From assembly GCA_002899765.1 (NCBI GenBank), contig PPDH01000040.1, positions 1 to 37,476 on the forward strand: 37,476 nucleotides of DNA, in the 5' to 3' direction. The notes below the pieces were generated by a model. That model was given only the letters and a program-made list of their open reading frames with translations. It did not search any database and was not told the origin of the DNA. Position numbers and translations under genes: made by a program. This document shows, piece by piece, positions 28,829 to 37,476 of this stretch. Origin of the DNA: Sulfurimonas sp. GTDB taxonomy: Bacteria > Campylobacterota > Campylobacteria > Campylobacterales > Sulfurimonadaceae. Numbering within the stretch: position 1 is the first letter of the stretch; each line of letters opens with the position of its first letter.

Positions 28829-30034
28829 ATGAAACCGCAATCAAATATTTTAATCTATACTAATTATGATTTTTCAACTTCCTCACCGAGAGAAGATACA
28901 AATGCCGAGAAGTATGTTTTACGGCAAAAACTCTTTGGCACTGAGAACGTGGAGCCTTTGTGGGTGGCGGATATGGATATCGACACGCCTGATTTTGTTC
29001 TTAGTGCGGTTAAAAAACGTCTGGAGCATCCAATCATAGGTTATGAAGAAGTGCCCCGCAGCGCATTTGAAGCTCAGGCGGCTTGGATAAAAAAAGAGCA
29101 TGGAGTCAAATTTGAGGTTGAAGATTTGCTCTACTCGCACTCGGTTGTCGCCAGCATGAACGTTGCTATTGAGGCATTTACGGATAAAGGCGATAAAATA
29201 ATCGTTCAAACACCCGTTTATGCACCTTTTTTTTACAGCGTGGCAGAGCATGAGAGAGAGGTTCTGAAAAATCCTCTGAAGTTAAGAGATGATGGAAGTT
29301 ACACTTTTGATATAGATGATTTGAAGTCAAAGATAGATGAGAGGACAAAACTTCTGCTTTTGTCTTCGCCCCACAATCCCGTTGGACGTGTGTGGAGGAG
29401 AGATGAACTTGAAGAGATTTTGGCGTTATGTATTGAGCATAACATAGTTGTTTTTAGCGATGAGATTCATTGTGATTTGGTATATAAACCAAATGTACAT
29501 GTACCGTTTGTCTCTTTAAGTAAAGAGGCGAGAGATATTACCGTTACGGCTATGGGCGTTGGAAAAACGTTTAACATGGCAGGTTTTGCTATAAGCAGCG
29601 TAGCAATTCCAAACAAAGAGTTAAGAGATAAGTTTTTAAAAGTATACAACCGCATTCACTTTGCGCATGGAAGTTCACTCTCACATGTCGCGTTTGAGGC
29701 AGCTTACAAAGAGGGCAAACTCTGGCTTGAAGAGTTAAAAATTCATCTTGCAAAAAACTACTCCATGCTAGAAGAGCTGTGTGAGAGATATCCGATAAAA
29801 ATCACTCCCATTGAGGCTACATATCTGGCTTGGCTCGATTGCAGAGGTTTGGGTTTGCGCGACAAAGAGCTGAGAAATTTTTTTGTAAAAGAAGCAGGGC
29901 TTGGACTGAGTAACGGAATATCATTTGGCAGAGAAGGAAGAGGTTTTATGAGATTGAATTTTGCTCTCTCATATGCTAAAATGTCAAAGATAATTACAAA
30001 TTTAGAAAAAGCGTTGCAAAAGAATAGGAAGTAA
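28829..30034 (+). CDS. patB: MalY/PatB-type PLP aminotransferase, C-S beta-lyase
   Basis: This 401-aa fold-type I PLP enzyme probably cleaves cystathionine or cysteine S-conjugates, releasing pyruvate, ammonia and a thiol. Family signatures are LWVADMDIDTPDFV (~42-55), SSPHNPVGRVW, FSDEIHCDLVY (the Asp that holds the PLP ring) and GVGKTFNMAGF with PLP Lys ~246. The first ten residues (MKPQSNILIY) are not expected for the family, whose members usually start just before the YDF motif. They match the start of the RhuM protein encoded at 27025 (MNSQSNILIY), see findings. The gene has its own promoter and is followed closely by a small gene. Confidence 0.85.
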   Translation: MKPQSNILIYTNYDFSTSSPREDTNAEKYVLRQKLFGTENVEPLWVADMDIDTPDFVLSAVKKRLEHPIIGYEEVPRSAFEAQAAWIKKEHGVKFEVEDLLYSHSVVASMNVAIEAFTDKGDKIIVQTPVYAPFFYSVAEHEREVLKNPLKLRDDGSYTFDIDDLKSKIDERTKLLLLSSPHNPVGRVWRRDELEEILALCIEHNIVVFSDEIHCDLVYKPNVHVPFVSLSKEARDITVTAMGVGKTFNMAGFAISSVAIPNKELRDKFLKVYNRIHFAHGSSLSHVAFEAAYKEGKLWLEELKIHLAKNYSMLEELCERYPIKITPIEATYLAWLDCRGLGLRDKELRNFFVKEAGLGLSNGISFGREGRGFMRLNFALSYAKMSKIITNLEKALQKNRK

Positions 30035-30036
30035 AA

Positions 30037-30276
30037 TTGATTGATATAAATTGGGATGAGTTTAAGTTTTTTAAACAATACAGCAATAAAAAAGATGATA
30101 ATTTTGAAGTACTGCTGGATTTTTTAAAAAGCTACTACAACATGACAAATATAAAAGAGATGTACGAGACAATGGCAAATGACGATATTGCGCAACTTAT
30201 GCTTAATAAGCGGGAACTTAGCAGCGTAGAGGCTTTGGAAAAGTATCTCTTTAGAGACTTTAATGTCGCAAAGTGA
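30037..30276 (+). CDS. Small hypothetical acidic protein (79 aa)
   Basis: The frame starts with TTG 30037, 8 bp after AGGA (30026-30029), and encodes a soluble 79-residue helical protein (NWDEFKFFKQYSNKKDD at the start, SSVEALEKYLFRDFNV at the end). There are no Cys or membrane segments. It begins 2 bp after the lyase stop and overlaps the next gene by 14 bp, so it is probably part of that transcript. I do not recognise it. Confidence 0.6.
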   Translation: MIDINWDEFKFFKQYSNKKDDNFEVLLDFLKSYYNMTNIKEMYETMANDDIAQLMLNKRELSSVEALEKYLFRDFNVAK

Positions 30277-30691
30277 TTTAAAAAAGATAGCACTGTTTTT
30301 AGCTAAACATCATGTTTTAAGTCTTGCTACATCGGATACTTTAGAACTCAGTGCATGTAATCTTTTTTACGCTTTTGATGAAACAAAACTTTCATTTGTT
30401 GTCGCAAGCAGCGATGATACGACGCATATAAAAAACATCTTTAAAAATCAAAAAGTTGCCGGAACCGTTGTTTTAGAGACAAAGATTATAGGTAAGATAG
30501 AGGGTGTTCAGTTTAAGGGCGAGTTTTTAGAACTTCATGACGAGGATTTAAAGAGACTCTACTTTAAAACTTTTCCCTACGCTCTTGCTATGAATCCAAA
30601 ACTTTGGCAGATAAAAGTAGACTACTTTAAGCTGACTGACAATACTTTGGGATTTGGCAAAAAGATTATTTGGCAGGCTTCTTTTCTTTAA
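30263..30691 (+). CDS. UPF0306 / YhbP-like pyridoxamine-5'-phosphate-oxidase-fold protein
   Basis: The 142-aa protein matches the E. coli YhbP (UPF0306) family along its length: LAKHHVLSLAT at the start, CNLFYAFDETKLSFV, VAGTVVLETKIIGKIEGVQFKGEF, and the C-terminal hallmark FKLTDNTLGFGKKIIW. These are small split-barrel, flavin-binding-like proteins of unproven role. Its 3' end overlaps the convergent 57-aa gene on the other strand by 26 bp. Confidence 0.82.
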   Translation: MSQSDLKKIALFLAKHHVLSLATSDTLELSACNLFYAFDETKLSFVVASSDDTTHIKNIFKNQKVAGTVVLETKIIGKIEGVQFKGEFLELHDEDLKRLYFKTFPYALAMNPKLWQIKVDYFKLTDNTLGFGKKIIWQASFL

Positions 30692-30839
30692 ACATCGTAC
30701 AATCGCTTCCGCTGCTTTGAAATACAAGCAGTGAGGGTATTTGCTGTGATTTAAATCCATACGCTTTACATCCATGAGGTCTTGAGGCTTCCCATGTAAC
30801 AAAATAATATTCACATTTTCTACAGTTAATTCTTTTCAT
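30666..30839 (-). CDS. Small Cys-containing protein (57 aa), convergent with the YhbP-like gene
   Basis: On the minus strand, ATG at 30839-30837 opens a 57-codon frame ending at TAA 30668-30666. The peptide begins MKRINCRKCEYYFVTW and continues with GCKAYGFKS and SGSDCTMF. Its four Cys (6, 9, 24, 46) are spaced like a small zinc or Fe-S site. The conserved-looking Cys pattern, the Shine-Dalgarno-like AAGAG and a -10 (TAAAAT, 30869-30864 on the minus strand) support a real gene. It overlaps the end of the YhbP-like gene by 26 bp and diverges from dut. The family is unknown to me. Confidence 0.6.
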   Translation of the reverse strand: MKRINCRKCEYYFVTWEASRPHGCKAYGFKSQQIPSLLVFQSSGSDCTMFKEKKPAK

Positions 30840-30863
30840 ACTAGCTCTTGATTTAAGTGCGCT

Positions 30864-30885
30864 ATTTTAGCATATTTGGTACAAT
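30864..30885. promoter_or_regulatory. Divergent promoter region for dut (+) and the 57-aa gene (-)
   Basis: GGTACAAT puts a TACAAT -10 at 30880-30885 for dut, 27 bp before its ATG. On the other strand GCTAAAATAG puts TAAAAT at 30869-30864 for the 57-aa gene, 25 bp before its start. The short spacing suggests the two promoters may interfere. Confidence 0.4.
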
Positions 30886-30912
30886 AGGCGAATTAAATAC
30901 TAAAGAGAAAAT

Positions 30913-31605
30913 ATGGACAAGATATTATTGATGTTACAGCTCCAAGCCGATTTGAACGAGGCGACAAATGGTGATAAGTGGACTAGTGGTATTACAAAAA
31001 ATGGCAAGGTGATTAACTGGAGACGCTGCATCTACATGGAGTGCGCCGAGATGATAGACTCTTTTACATGGAAGCATTGGAAAAATATAGACCAAGAAGC
31101 AGATTGGGACAATCTTCAAGTTGAGGTTGTGGATGTTTGGCACTTTGTTATGAGTTTGGCGATAGAGAACTACTCTCAAACTCTAAGAGGGCAGGTTGAA
31201 GATTTGGCGATAAACATTTCACAATCAGATAGTTTTAAAAAGATAGATACCAAAGAAGAACTTTTTGCAAAGCAGGATGAGACCATCCAAAAGATAGAGT
31301 CGATTATGATAGATACGCTCTCAAGAGGTACTCTTGACCTTGAAAAACTTATATCCGACTTCTTTGATCTTGTAGTTATGAGCGGACTTAACTTAGAGAG
31401 CCTCTACCGACTGTATGTAGGAAAAAATATCTTAAATCAATTCAGACAAGACAACGGTTATAAATATGGCTCTTACATTAAAGAGTGGGACGGAGAAGAG
31501 GATAACGTTATTATGAAGAGAATTTTAGAGCAAAATAGTGATATAAAACCCGATGATCTCTATAAAGAGCTTACCAAACTCTATTTGGCGTTAAATAAGA
31601 GCTAG
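30913..31605 (+). CDS. dut: dUTPase, dimeric all-alpha (MazG-like) type
   Basis: This 230-aa enzyme hydrolyses dUTP to dUMP and PPi, keeping uracil out of DNA and supplying dUMP for thymidylate synthesis. Motifs are QADLNEATNGDKW, RRCIYMECAEMIDSFTWKHWK (ExxE metal site) and LQVEVVDVWHFVMSL (ExxD metal site), as in the dimeric dUTPase of Campylobacter. The second half is the long helical insertion and C-terminal region of this class (GLNLESLYRLYVGKNILNQFRQDNGY). It is not related to the trimeric beta-type Dut. ATG 30913 follows AAAGAG. Confidence 0.9.
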   Translation: MDKILLMLQLQADLNEATNGDKWTSGITKNGKVINWRRCIYMECAEMIDSFTWKHWKNIDQEADWDNLQVEVVDVWHFVMSLAIENYSQTLRGQVEDLAINISQSDSFKKIDTKEELFAKQDETIQKIESIMIDTLSRGTLDLEKLISDFFDLVVMSGLNLESLYRLYVGKNILNQFRQDNGYKYGSYIKEWDGEEDNVIMKRILEQNSDIKPDDLYKELTKLYLALNKS

Positions 31606-31608
31606 TGT

Positions 31609-32178
31609 TTGAGCGCAATACTAGAAGTTGAAAATCTATCGTTTGGATATAAAAAAGAGCTGCTGCTTTTTGAGAATCTAACATTTTCTCTAAAAAAAGG
31701 GGAGATAAAAGCGATAGTAGGAGCCAGCGGAGCGGGGAAGAGCACTGTCTTTGAGCTAATTCTGGGCAACTTAAAGCCTCTTGGCGGAAGCATCAAAAGT
31801 TCGTTTTGCTCTGAAGTTTTTCAAGATCCCTACAGCTCTTTTCATCCGAGCTATACTCTGCTAAACCAGATAAAAGATGTTGCAAAACTTGATGAGATTG
31901 AATCATACTTAAAAAATATAAACCTTGATTACGAGCTGCTTTTAAAACTGCCTCATGAACTCTCAGGCGGGCAGCTTCAGCGTGCCTCTATACTCCGAGC
32001 TATGCTAATGAAACCTGAACTGCTTCTTCTTGACGAGCCGACTTCCGCACTTGACAATGTTATCCAGTTAGAGGTTATGAACATGCTTGTAAAACACCTT
32101 GATAGAATGGGAATGTTGCTTATCACGCACGATTTGGATTTGGCAAAATGGTGCGCGGATGAGATTATTATGATTTGA
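31609..32178 (+). CDS. Short ABC-type ATPase, Opp/Nik-like
   Basis: The 189-aa ATP-binding protein has all motors of the fold: Walker A GASGAGKST (~38-46), Q-loop FQDPYSSFHPSYTL, signature LSGGQLQR, Walker B LLLLDEPTSALD and ITHDLDLA. The Q-loop region resembles peptide/nickel transporters (OppF, NikE). TTG 31609 is the only sensible start, and no ribosome binding site is clear. It is shorter than usual (~230-260 aa), ending at CADEIIMI just before the segment that would give the GKIVE motif, in the convergent overlap with crcB. No permease gene is adjacent, so its partner must be elsewhere or it is a remnant that is still in frame. Confidence 0.75.
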   Translation: MSAILEVENLSFGYKKELLLFENLTFSLKKGEIKAIVGASGAGKSTVFELILGNLKPLGGSIKSSFCSEVFQDPYSSFHPSYTLLNQIKDVAKLDEIESYLKNINLDYELLLKLPHELSGGQLQRASILRAMLMKPELLLLDEPTSALDNVIQLEVMNMLVKHLDRMGMLLITHDLDLAKWCADEIIMI

Positions 32179-32563
32179 GAAAATACTTTGCCAGATAAAA
32201 ACCGCCACCTGCCATAAAAATAGAACCAAAGGCATTTAGAGATATATTTGCGACAGCTAAAAGTATATGACCGCTGTTTATCAGTAAAAAGCTCTCAATC
32301 GCAAATGTGGAGTAGGTTGTTAGTGCTCCCAATATTCCGGTAGATAAAAAAGACTTTACATGTAGAGAAAAAATAGTGCTATACATAAAGTAGGCTATCA
32401 ATATTCCCATAATAAAACTGCCTATCAGATTAACTCCTAGGGTTCCGTAAGGCAGGTCATGGGGAACTTTGTGAGAAATAAGACCGTTTAGATAAGCTCT
32501 TAAAACTGCACCGATAAAACCGCCGCTACCTATGGCTAGGATTGTTTGCCAGCTCATCGTCAT
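32168..32563 (-). CDS. crcB: Fluoride exporter CrcB
   Basis: The 131-aa protein has four membrane helices of the CrcB/Fluc family, which forms dual-topology dimers that let F- leave the cell. Motifs are GSGGFIGAVLRAYLNG, YGTLGVNLIGSF (channel Asn) and GILGALTTYSTFAIE. There are two near starts: 32563 has AAGG only 3 bp away, while the ATG two codons later (32557) has a better spacing. The gene overlaps plsC by 38 bp and the convergent ABC gene by 11 bp. No fluoride riboswitch is near. It is the last gene of the minus-strand operon. Confidence 0.92.
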   Translation of the reverse strand: MTMSWQTILAIGSGGFIGAVLRAYLNGLISHKVPHDLPYGTLGVNLIGSFIMGILIAYFMYSTIFSLHVKSFLSTGILGALTTYSTFAIESFLLINSGHILLAVANISLNAFGSIFMAGGGFYLAKYFLKS

Positions 32564-33224
32564 ACACCTTCTGCATTTTTACTCTTAAATCACTCAGCCA
32601 GTTCTCATCATTTTTCTCTGCAACAAAAGAGTCTAAAAAGATAGCCTTTATTTTTCCGGGTTTATAGTAGAACTCTTTTGTGTTGTAATATTTTCCAGTT
32701 TGCATCAAAACTACGGGCTGAACGCGAAGATTGTTTGCATCTGCGATAATCTTCGCCCCTGATTTAAAAGGCAGCATAGTGTCTTTTGTGGAGCGCGTAC
32801 CCTCCGGAAACATAGTAATTACTCTATTTGTTTTAAGAACACGTTTTGCATCTCTAAGAAGTTTTATAAGAGATGTTTTGCTCTCCCTCTCAACGGCAAT
32901 ATCTTGAGGCATTTTAAGTGCCAGACCAAAAAAAGGCATGTCAAAAAGCTCTTTTTTTGCAACCCATGTAATATCTCTTGAGGTAATAGTCTCCATTACT
33001 ACGATATCAATGTCGCTTTGATGATTTACTAAAAACATTTGAGTTTTAGGATCCTCTTTGCCCTCTATTTCAACACTGAAAAAAGTACCTAACCTGATTA
33101 GCCATGCAGATATTTTTCTGCTGTAAGGTCTTGGAAGAAGATGAAAAGTGATAATCATGAAAGTGAGTGAAGTTGCAATTATAAGAGTTGCAAAAAGCCA
33201 ACTAACGTGAGCAAATATCTTCAT
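32526..33224 (-). CDS. plsC: 1-acyl-sn-glycerol-3-phosphate acyltransferase
   Basis: This 232-aa membrane-associated enzyme makes phosphatidic acid from lysophosphatidic acid. It shows the HX4D motif NHQSDID, the substrate-binding EGTR in FPEGTRS and one N-terminal hydrophobic helix ([20 protein letters not shown]). Gene order (periplasmic SH3 protein, plsC, crcB) is that of Campylobacter Cj0515-Cj0517. It overlaps both neighbours, by 23 and 38 bp, so it is in an operon. Confidence 0.92.
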   Translation of the reverse strand: MKIFAHVSWLFATLIIATSLTFMIITFHLLPRPYSRKISAWLIRLGTFFSVEIEGKEDPKTQMFLVNHQSDIDIVVMETITSRDITWVAKKELFDMPFFGLALKMPQDIAVERESKTSLIKLLRDAKRVLKTNRVITMFPEGTRSTKDTMLPFKSGAKIIADANNLRVQPVVLMQTGKYYNTKEFYYKPGKIKAIFLDSFVAEKNDENWLSDLRVKMQKVYDDELANNPSHR

Positions 33225-34341
33225 TTTTAACCCAACCTATCTTTTCATTTTTAAGCTGTACTTTAACCCAGCCCTTTACTTCATCCTCTTTTTGCAGGTA
33301 ATATTTGCTTGGAGTTATCTCAAACGCCGTTCCGTTTGCCAAAGGAAGAAGATGTATCCCAGAACCCTCTTTTATACATACTTCTTTTGAGGGAACACCG
33401 ACGTAGATAATGTATGCTAGAGGCAGCACGACAAAAACAAGATAGATATATTTTTTTCTCAGAAAAACGCCAAATAAAGCAACCGCAGCAATTGCAGCTG
33501 CAATTGCCATCTTTAATATCTCATGGGATTGGTCTTTTGGCTTTAAATCACTCTGCGTTGTTACGCTGTCATCATCTACCACAATTGGTATATAGATAGG
33601 GATAAATCTGTTTTTTTCTAAATTGAAATATGAAAATGATAAATTTTCCATTTTCTTATCAATTATTGCATAGTATGTGATTTTTGAGTCAAAGTATGAT
33701 TCTGTAATAGACTCAATCCCTTGCTTGTAGGCACCGTTTAAATTAAGAGCAGAGATGTCACAGTTTTTAGCGGTTGCAACAAATACAACTATGTTGTGCA
33801 TGCTATCATAGCTTGTGGTTTTATACTCAAGTATCTCAAACGAACTGGCTACTATATTTGAGAAATCTTTTTTTGGGTTAAGTGAAATAACATTTAATGC
33901 TTGACCAAGCAGGGTCGTAGTTCTGTAGACTTCATTTGTAAGACCAAGAAGAGTAGCTGTAAAATCCGGAAGTCTTATGGTGTTTGAAGTTGCCAAAAAG
34001 TGAAAAGTTTCATAGTAGTATTTGGAGTCCGTCTCTCGCGAGGGAAAGTCACTCAGGAGTTTTAAGCCTTCTGAATTGGAGATTGTATAGACAATGTCCA
34101 TAAATTCTTTAACAGTAGAGAGAGTTTTTATGGTAACCGTAAATATCTCACCCTTTAGAACTCTTGAGGGGATTTTTTCATAACTTAAATAGAGGACTTT
34201 TGGAAGATTTTGTATCTCCTCTTCGTTGATAAAAGTGGATTGGGTACTATTTTGAGTATCAGCAAAGCTGCTTAAATTCACGTCTTCTATTGCATTTGCA
34301 AACAGAGCCGTAAAAAGAAAAAACCATGCTAATACTCTCAC
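33202..34341 (-). CDS. Exported membrane protein with C-terminal SH3-like domain (Cj0515-like)
   Basis: The 379-aa protein starts with GTG overlapping the purQ stop and has a signal peptide ([17 protein letters not shown]). Residues ~45-265 form a periplasmic region, possibly beta-rich (BatD-like pattern unproven). Two hydrophobic segments follow (~275-318), then ~60 residues resembling a bacterial SH3 domain ([32 protein letters not shown]), often a peptidoglycan-binding module. Its place after purQ matches Cj0515 of Campylobacter. A role in the cell envelope is likely; the molecular function is unknown. Confidence 0.75.
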   Translation of the reverse strand: MRVLAWFFLFTALFANAIEDVNLSSFADTQNSTQSTFINEEEIQNLPKVLYLSYEKIPSRVLKGEIFTVTIKTLSTVKEFMDIVYTISNSEGLKLLSDFPSRETDSKYYYETFHFLATSNTIRLPDFTATLLGLTNEVYRTTTLLGQALNVISLNPKKDFSNIVASSFEILEYKTTSYDSMHNIVVFVATAKNCDISALNLNGAYKQGIESITESYFDSKITYYAIIDKKMENLSFSYFNLEKNRFIPIYIPIVVDDDSVTTQSDLKPKDQSHEILKMAIAAAIAAVALFGVFLRKKYIYLVFVVLPLAYIIYVGVPSKEVCIKEGSGIHLLPLANGTAFEITPSKYYLQKEDEVKGWVKVQLKNEKIGWVKNEDICSR

Positions 34342-35012
34342 GCTTTTAAAAATCCTTGTAACATTTTTACCCCGTCATCACTGCCAAGAAGAGACTCCAT
34401 CGCTCTTTCGGGATGCGGCATAAGTCCAAAAACATTTTTCTCTTTATTGCAGATGCCGGCAATAGAATCTATACTGCCGTTTGGATTTTTATCATCTCCG
34501 TTTGCATCACAGTATTTTAGAAGAACCTGATTATTAGCGTAAAGTTCTTTTAACCCATTCTCATCTATATAATAATTTCCGTCATGATGCGCGATTGGAA
34601 TATTTACGACATCGTTGTTATCAAGTTTTTCTAAAAATATATTATCATTGTTGATAACCTTTAGATGATGGTGCTTTGAAATAAAGTGCAGGCTCTCGTT
34701 TCTTTTAAGAGCACCAGGAAGAAGACCTGACTCCGTAAGAACTTGAAAACCGTTACAGATTCCCAAAACCTTTCCGCCGCTCTTAGCGTATACAGCTACT
34801 GCCTTCATAACTGGAGAGAATTTTGCAATAGCACCGCTTCTTAAATAGTCACCGTAACTAAAACCGCCTGCAACTACCAAAAGGTCTGTGTCAGATGGAA
34901 CGCTTTGTGACTTATGCCACAAAATCTCTGTTTTGGCTCCTAGTTTCTCAAAGGCATATTTCGCGTCATATTCGCAATTTGTGCCTGGGAACTGTAATAT
35001 TGTTACTTTCAT
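34338..35012 (-). CDS. purQ: Phosphoribosylformylglycinamidine synthase, glutaminase subunit
   Basis: PurQ (224 aa) releases ammonia from glutamine for the fourth step of purine synthesis (FGAR to FGAM) together with PurS and PurL. The class I glutaminase triad is visible: Cys in GICNGFQVL, His and Glu in MPHPERAME. The N-terminus [14 protein letters not shown] is typical. It overlaps purS by 4 bp (ATGA). PurL is not in the window. Confidence 0.96.
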   Translation of the reverse strand: MKVTILQFPGTNCEYDAKYAFEKLGAKTEILWHKSQSVPSDTDLLVVAGGFSYGDYLRSGAIAKFSPVMKAVAVYAKSGGKVLGICNGFQVLTESGLLPGALKRNESLHFISKHHHLKVINNDNIFLEKLDNNDVVNIPIAHHDGNYYIDENGLKELYANNQVLLKYCDANGDDKNPNGSIDSIAGICNKEKNVFGLMPHPERAMESLLGSDDGVKMLQGFLKA

Positions 35013-35251
35013 TTTACCAGCTCAATATTGTAATCTTCAATTACCGTGTTTGCAAGAAGTTCTTCACACATTTTTGTAACATCTGCCATCGCCTTTGATT
35101 CATTGCTCTCATCAAGATTTAGTACTATCTGTTTTCCGATACGAACATCGCTAACATTGTCAAAGTGCAAAGACTCTAACGCGTGATGTACAGCTTTTCC
35201 CTGAGAATCCAAAACACCCGCTTTTAAAAATACGTTTACTATAACTTTCAT
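35009..35251 (-). CDS. purS: Phosphoribosylformylglycinamidine synthase, PurS subunit
   Basis: The 80-aa protein has the PurS pattern MKVIVNVFLKAGVLDSQGKAVHHALESL and DVRIGKQIVLNL. It is the small scaffold subunit that links PurQ and PurL. It lies 5 bp after purC and is coupled to purQ by overlap, as in many Campylobacterota. Confidence 0.95.
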   Translation of the reverse strand: MKVIVNVFLKAGVLDSQGKAVHHALESLHFDNVSDVRIGKQIVLNLDESNESKAMADVTKMCEELLANTVIEDYNIELVK

Positions 35252-35256
35252 AATCT

Positions 35257-35970
35257 CTACTTCCCTAAAATTCTATTTAAAACTTGCTCATAGGCAACAG
35301 TTAGTCCGCCTAAACCTTGGCGAAATCTGTCTTTATCCATCTTTTCACCGCTTGTTATATCCCAAAAACGGCAATTATCAGGACTAATCTCATCTATAAG
35401 AATGATATTGCCGCTGCTATCTTTTCCAAACTCAAGTTTAAAGTCGACTAAATTAAGACCTTTGCCTGCAAAGTAAGGCTTAAGAATGCCATTCACCTGT
35501 CTTGCCATGCGGCGAAGTTTATCAAGCTCATCTTGAAAATCAACTAAACCGAGGATTAGCGCATGCTGGTCATTGAGTTTAGGGTCTCCTAAAGCATCGT
35601 TTTTATAATCAAACTCAACAAGCGTAAATGGAAGAACGGTTCCGTCTTTGATACCGAGATTGCGACTTAGACTCCCAGTCGCTATGTTGCGGACGATAAC
35701 TTCTATGAGAATGACTTTTGTCTTTTTATGCAACATGTTATTGTCGTCTAACATCTTTACGAAGTGAGTTTGTATACCCTCTGCCTCTAAAAGCTTAAAA
35801 AGTTCGGTTGAAATCTTGTTGTTAAGTGCACCTTTGCCTGCTTCACTTGATTTTTTTTCTCCGTTAAAGGCTGTTAAATCATCTTTAAACTCTGAGATAA
35901 GAAGATTTTCATCATCAGTAGTAAACAGTTTTTTTGCTTTTCCCTCGTAAAGCAGTTCTCTTTTTTGCAT
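35257..35970 (-). CDS. purC: SAICAR synthetase
   Basis: PurC (237 aa) joins CAIR and aspartate with ATP to give SAICAR in purine synthesis. Visible signatures are [80 protein letters not shown] and the C-terminal FRQGLGGL. The gene follows ctpA by 4 bp in the minus-strand operon. Confidence 0.97.
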   Translation of the reverse strand: MQKRELLYEGKAKKLFTTDDENLLISEFKDDLTAFNGEKKSSEAGKGALNNKISTELFKLLEAEGIQTHFVKMLDDNNMLHKKTKVILIEVIVRNIATGSLSRNLGIKDGTVLPFTLVEFDYKNDALGDPKLNDQHALILGLVDFQDELDKLRRMARQVNGILKPYFAGKGLNLVDFKLEFGKDSSGNIILIDEISPDNCRFWDITSGEKMDKDRFRQGLGGLTVAYEQVLNRILGK

Positions 35971-35974
35971 CTTT

Positions 35975-37291
35975 TTATAGTCCTTTTGTAATTATTAATG
36001 CTTTTACAATATCAACACCAACTTTTAGTTGCATGTCTTTGTTTATCATCTCATCTGTTATGATATATTTTGAGTCTTTTTGCGCCTCTTCCTCTTCTTT
36101 TTTACCGTCAACTTTTTGTAATTCTTCTTCTAAATGTTTCTTTAAGTCAGCCTCTTTTATTGCAAATTCATTTTTATGCGTTGTAACTTCACCGGGAAAT
36201 ACTTCTATGTCCGGTTTTACTCCAAGTGCTTGGATGGTTCTTCCGCTTGGAAGATAGTACCTCGCTATTGTAAGCTTGATAGCTTCTTCTTCCGTTATAG
36301 GAAGAACAACTTGAACACTCCCTTTTCCAAATGTGTTTTGACCTACAATAATAGCTCGTTTATGGTCTTGAAGCGACCCGCTTACAATTTCACTCGCACT
36401 TGCACTTCCGCCGTTAACTAGCACCACTAAAGGAACATTTGTAATGGTATTTTCAGTTTTTGCAGAGTATATCTCATCGTCAGCTTTGTTTCTTCCTTTT
36501 TGAGAGACTATATCTCCTTTATCTACAAATAGGTCTACAAGTCCGACGGCTTGGTCAAGAAGTCCTCCAGGATTGTTTCTTAAATCAAGAACAATTCCTT
36601 TTGTAGAAGACTTTCTTTTTTTGATGATTTTTGTAACTTCATCTACAACTTTTTTATCAAAACTAGTTACGCGGATATATTGAATATCATTGCCGATAGA
36701 TTTTGCATATACAGACTCTATAGTAATTATTCCTCTTACTATATTTATAACCAGAGGCTTGTTCTCTCCCTCTCTGACAACCATCAATTCTATAGGAGTA
36801 CCGACTTTTCCTCTCATGATTGATACAGCTTCATCAATCGTCATATTGAGTGTGGACTCTTTGTCTATTTTTAAAATGATATCACCGGCTTTAATACCTG
36901 CTTTGTCCGCAGGAGTGCCTTCTAAGGGTGCAATGACAGTAAGTGCGCCGTCTCTGACACCTACCGTGATGCCAAGACCGCCAAACTCACCGTTTGTTTG
37001 GACTTTTAAATTTTTATAATCTTTTTGTGATAGATAGTTTGAGTGAGCGTCTAAGTTGCTCATCATCCCCTCAAGCGCTTTATCCATTAACTCTTCAATA
37101 GTTACATTATCTACATTGTACTGTTCAACAATACTTATAACTTTTGTAAACTTTGCTAAAGACTCAAGTCTGGATGCCTCTTTGCTCTCTTTTTTCTCCG
37201 CAGTAGAAGCAAGAAGATTTGTAGAAAACACTAAGGCCAACGCAACCGTTACCGAGGCAAAACCAAGAGTAAGCAATTTTTTGTTTTTCAT
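35975..37291 (-). CDS. ctpA: C-terminal processing peptidase (S41 family)
   Basis: The start chosen is ATG 37291 ([11 protein letters not shown]), with AGGAA and a TATAAT promoter directly upstream; a start at 37366 would lie before the promoter. The 438-aa protein has a signal/anchor helix (~1-28), a PDZ domain (~70-160: [30 protein letters not shown]) and the S41 domain with catalytic Ser in [13 protein letters not shown] and Lys in FGKGSVQ. It acts in the periplasm, cutting proteins near the C-terminus. It heads the operon with purC-purS-purQ, an order shared with Campylobacter (Cj0511-Cj0514). Confidence 0.93.
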   Translation of the reverse strand: MKNKKLLTLGFASVTVALALVFSTNLLASTAEKKESKEASRLESLAKFTKVISIVEQYNVDNVTIEELMDKALEGMMSNLDAHSNYLSQKDYKNLKVQTNGEFGGLGITVGVRDGALTVIAPLEGTPADKAGIKAGDIILKIDKESTLNMTIDEAVSIMRGKVGTPIELMVVREGENKPLVINIVRGIITIESVYAKSIGNDIQYIRVTSFDKKVVDEVTKIIKKRKSSTKGIVLDLRNNPGGLLDQAVGLVDLFVDKGDIVSQKGRNKADDEIYSAKTENTITNVPLVVLVNGGSASASEIVSGSLQDHKRAIIVGQNTFGKGSVQVVLPITEEEAIKLTIARYYLPSGRTIQALGVKPDIEVFPGEVTTHKNEFAIKEADLKKHLEEELQKVDGKKEEEEAQKDSKYIITDEMINKDMQLKVGVDIVKALIITKGL

Positions 37292-37319
37292 TATTTTTCC
37301 TGTATTAATTAAAAAGGAC

Positions 37320-37325
37320 ATTATA
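37320..37325 (-). promoter_or_regulatory. -10 element of the ctpA-pur operon
   Basis: On the minus strand TTTACTATAATGT contains a perfect TATAAT about 28 bp before ATG 37291. It fixes the ctpA start. Beyond it, 37330-37476 shows no recognisable gene on either strand. Confidence 0.55.
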
Positions 37326-37476
37326 GTAAAAAGCTGTTTAAATAACAACTTTGAGAAAATTGACATGCAGTAATTTTTATTCTGAGCTTTCGCACCTAAT
37401 TTTAATCGATATGCTTTCTAAAACAACTGTAAGTAGGGCATAGTAATAAAATACTCCATGGTACTTGACACTAGTT

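Noticed and set aside
37292-37366. Longer CtpA N-terminus from 37366
   Set aside because: A TATAAT promoter and the AGGAA site lie between this start and ATG 37291, and the shorter form has a proper signal sequence.
37374-37476. Possible insertion-sequence end or gene at the right edge
   Set aside because: Only tiny frames and no clear terminal repeat; too little sequence to support a call.

Overview
The window looks like a chromosomal segment of a Sulfurimonas-type member of the Campylobacterota (former Epsilonproteobacteria). The support is gene content and order. A complete nuoA-N (complex I) operon lacks ordinary nuoE/nuoF and is followed directly by a pflA-like flagellar gene, as in Campylobacter and Helicobacter. 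A second cluster, ctpA-purC-purS-purQ-(periplasmic SH3 protein)-plsC-crcB, has the order known from Campylobacter. There is also an all-alpha dimeric dUTPase and AT-rich, tightly packed genes. No tRNA, rRNA, CRISPR array or intact insertion sequence was seen.

Layout. 1-335: 3' part of a DNA alkyltransferase gene. 336-2497: a small operon of a 59-aa protein gene and an olsF-like ornithine-lipid synthase gene, behind four 11-bp-phased GTAAC repeats that resemble an OmpR/PhoB-type operator. 2498-22595: nuo operon plus pflA. The electron-input arm has a short NuoE-position protein, a fused NuoF-type Fe-S/GltD-type flavoprotein and two NuoG paralogues. 22596-28030: AT-rich accessory island with a decayed ORF6N-domain gene, a SIR2-HerA antiphage-type pair, a third unknown Cys-rich gene and a RhuM-family gene. 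28031-32178: sirtuin deacylase, MalY/PatB-type C-S lyase, small genes, dUTPase and a short ABC ATPase. 32168-37291, minus strand: ctpA-purCSQ-SH3-plsC-crcB. 37292-37476: ctpA promoter and unrecognised sequence.

The most striking pattern is that three otherwise intact long reading frames are each cut by one stop codon where a glutamine codon is expected or plausible: TAG at 6368 in the NuoF/GltD fusion, TAG at 8264 in NuoG1 and TAA at 24966 in HerA. A short ORF at 374 shows a similar TAG. For NuoG1 the paralogue in the same window has CAG at the matching position. Nothing downstream of these stops is decayed and no proper restart signals were seen. The choices are very recent inactivation, stop-codon suppression, or sequence error.

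The other candidate novelties are the third gene beside SIR2-HerA (26041-26883), the Pho-box-like array in front of olsF, and a short 5' segment shared by rhuM and the C-S lyase gene, including the ribosome binding site.
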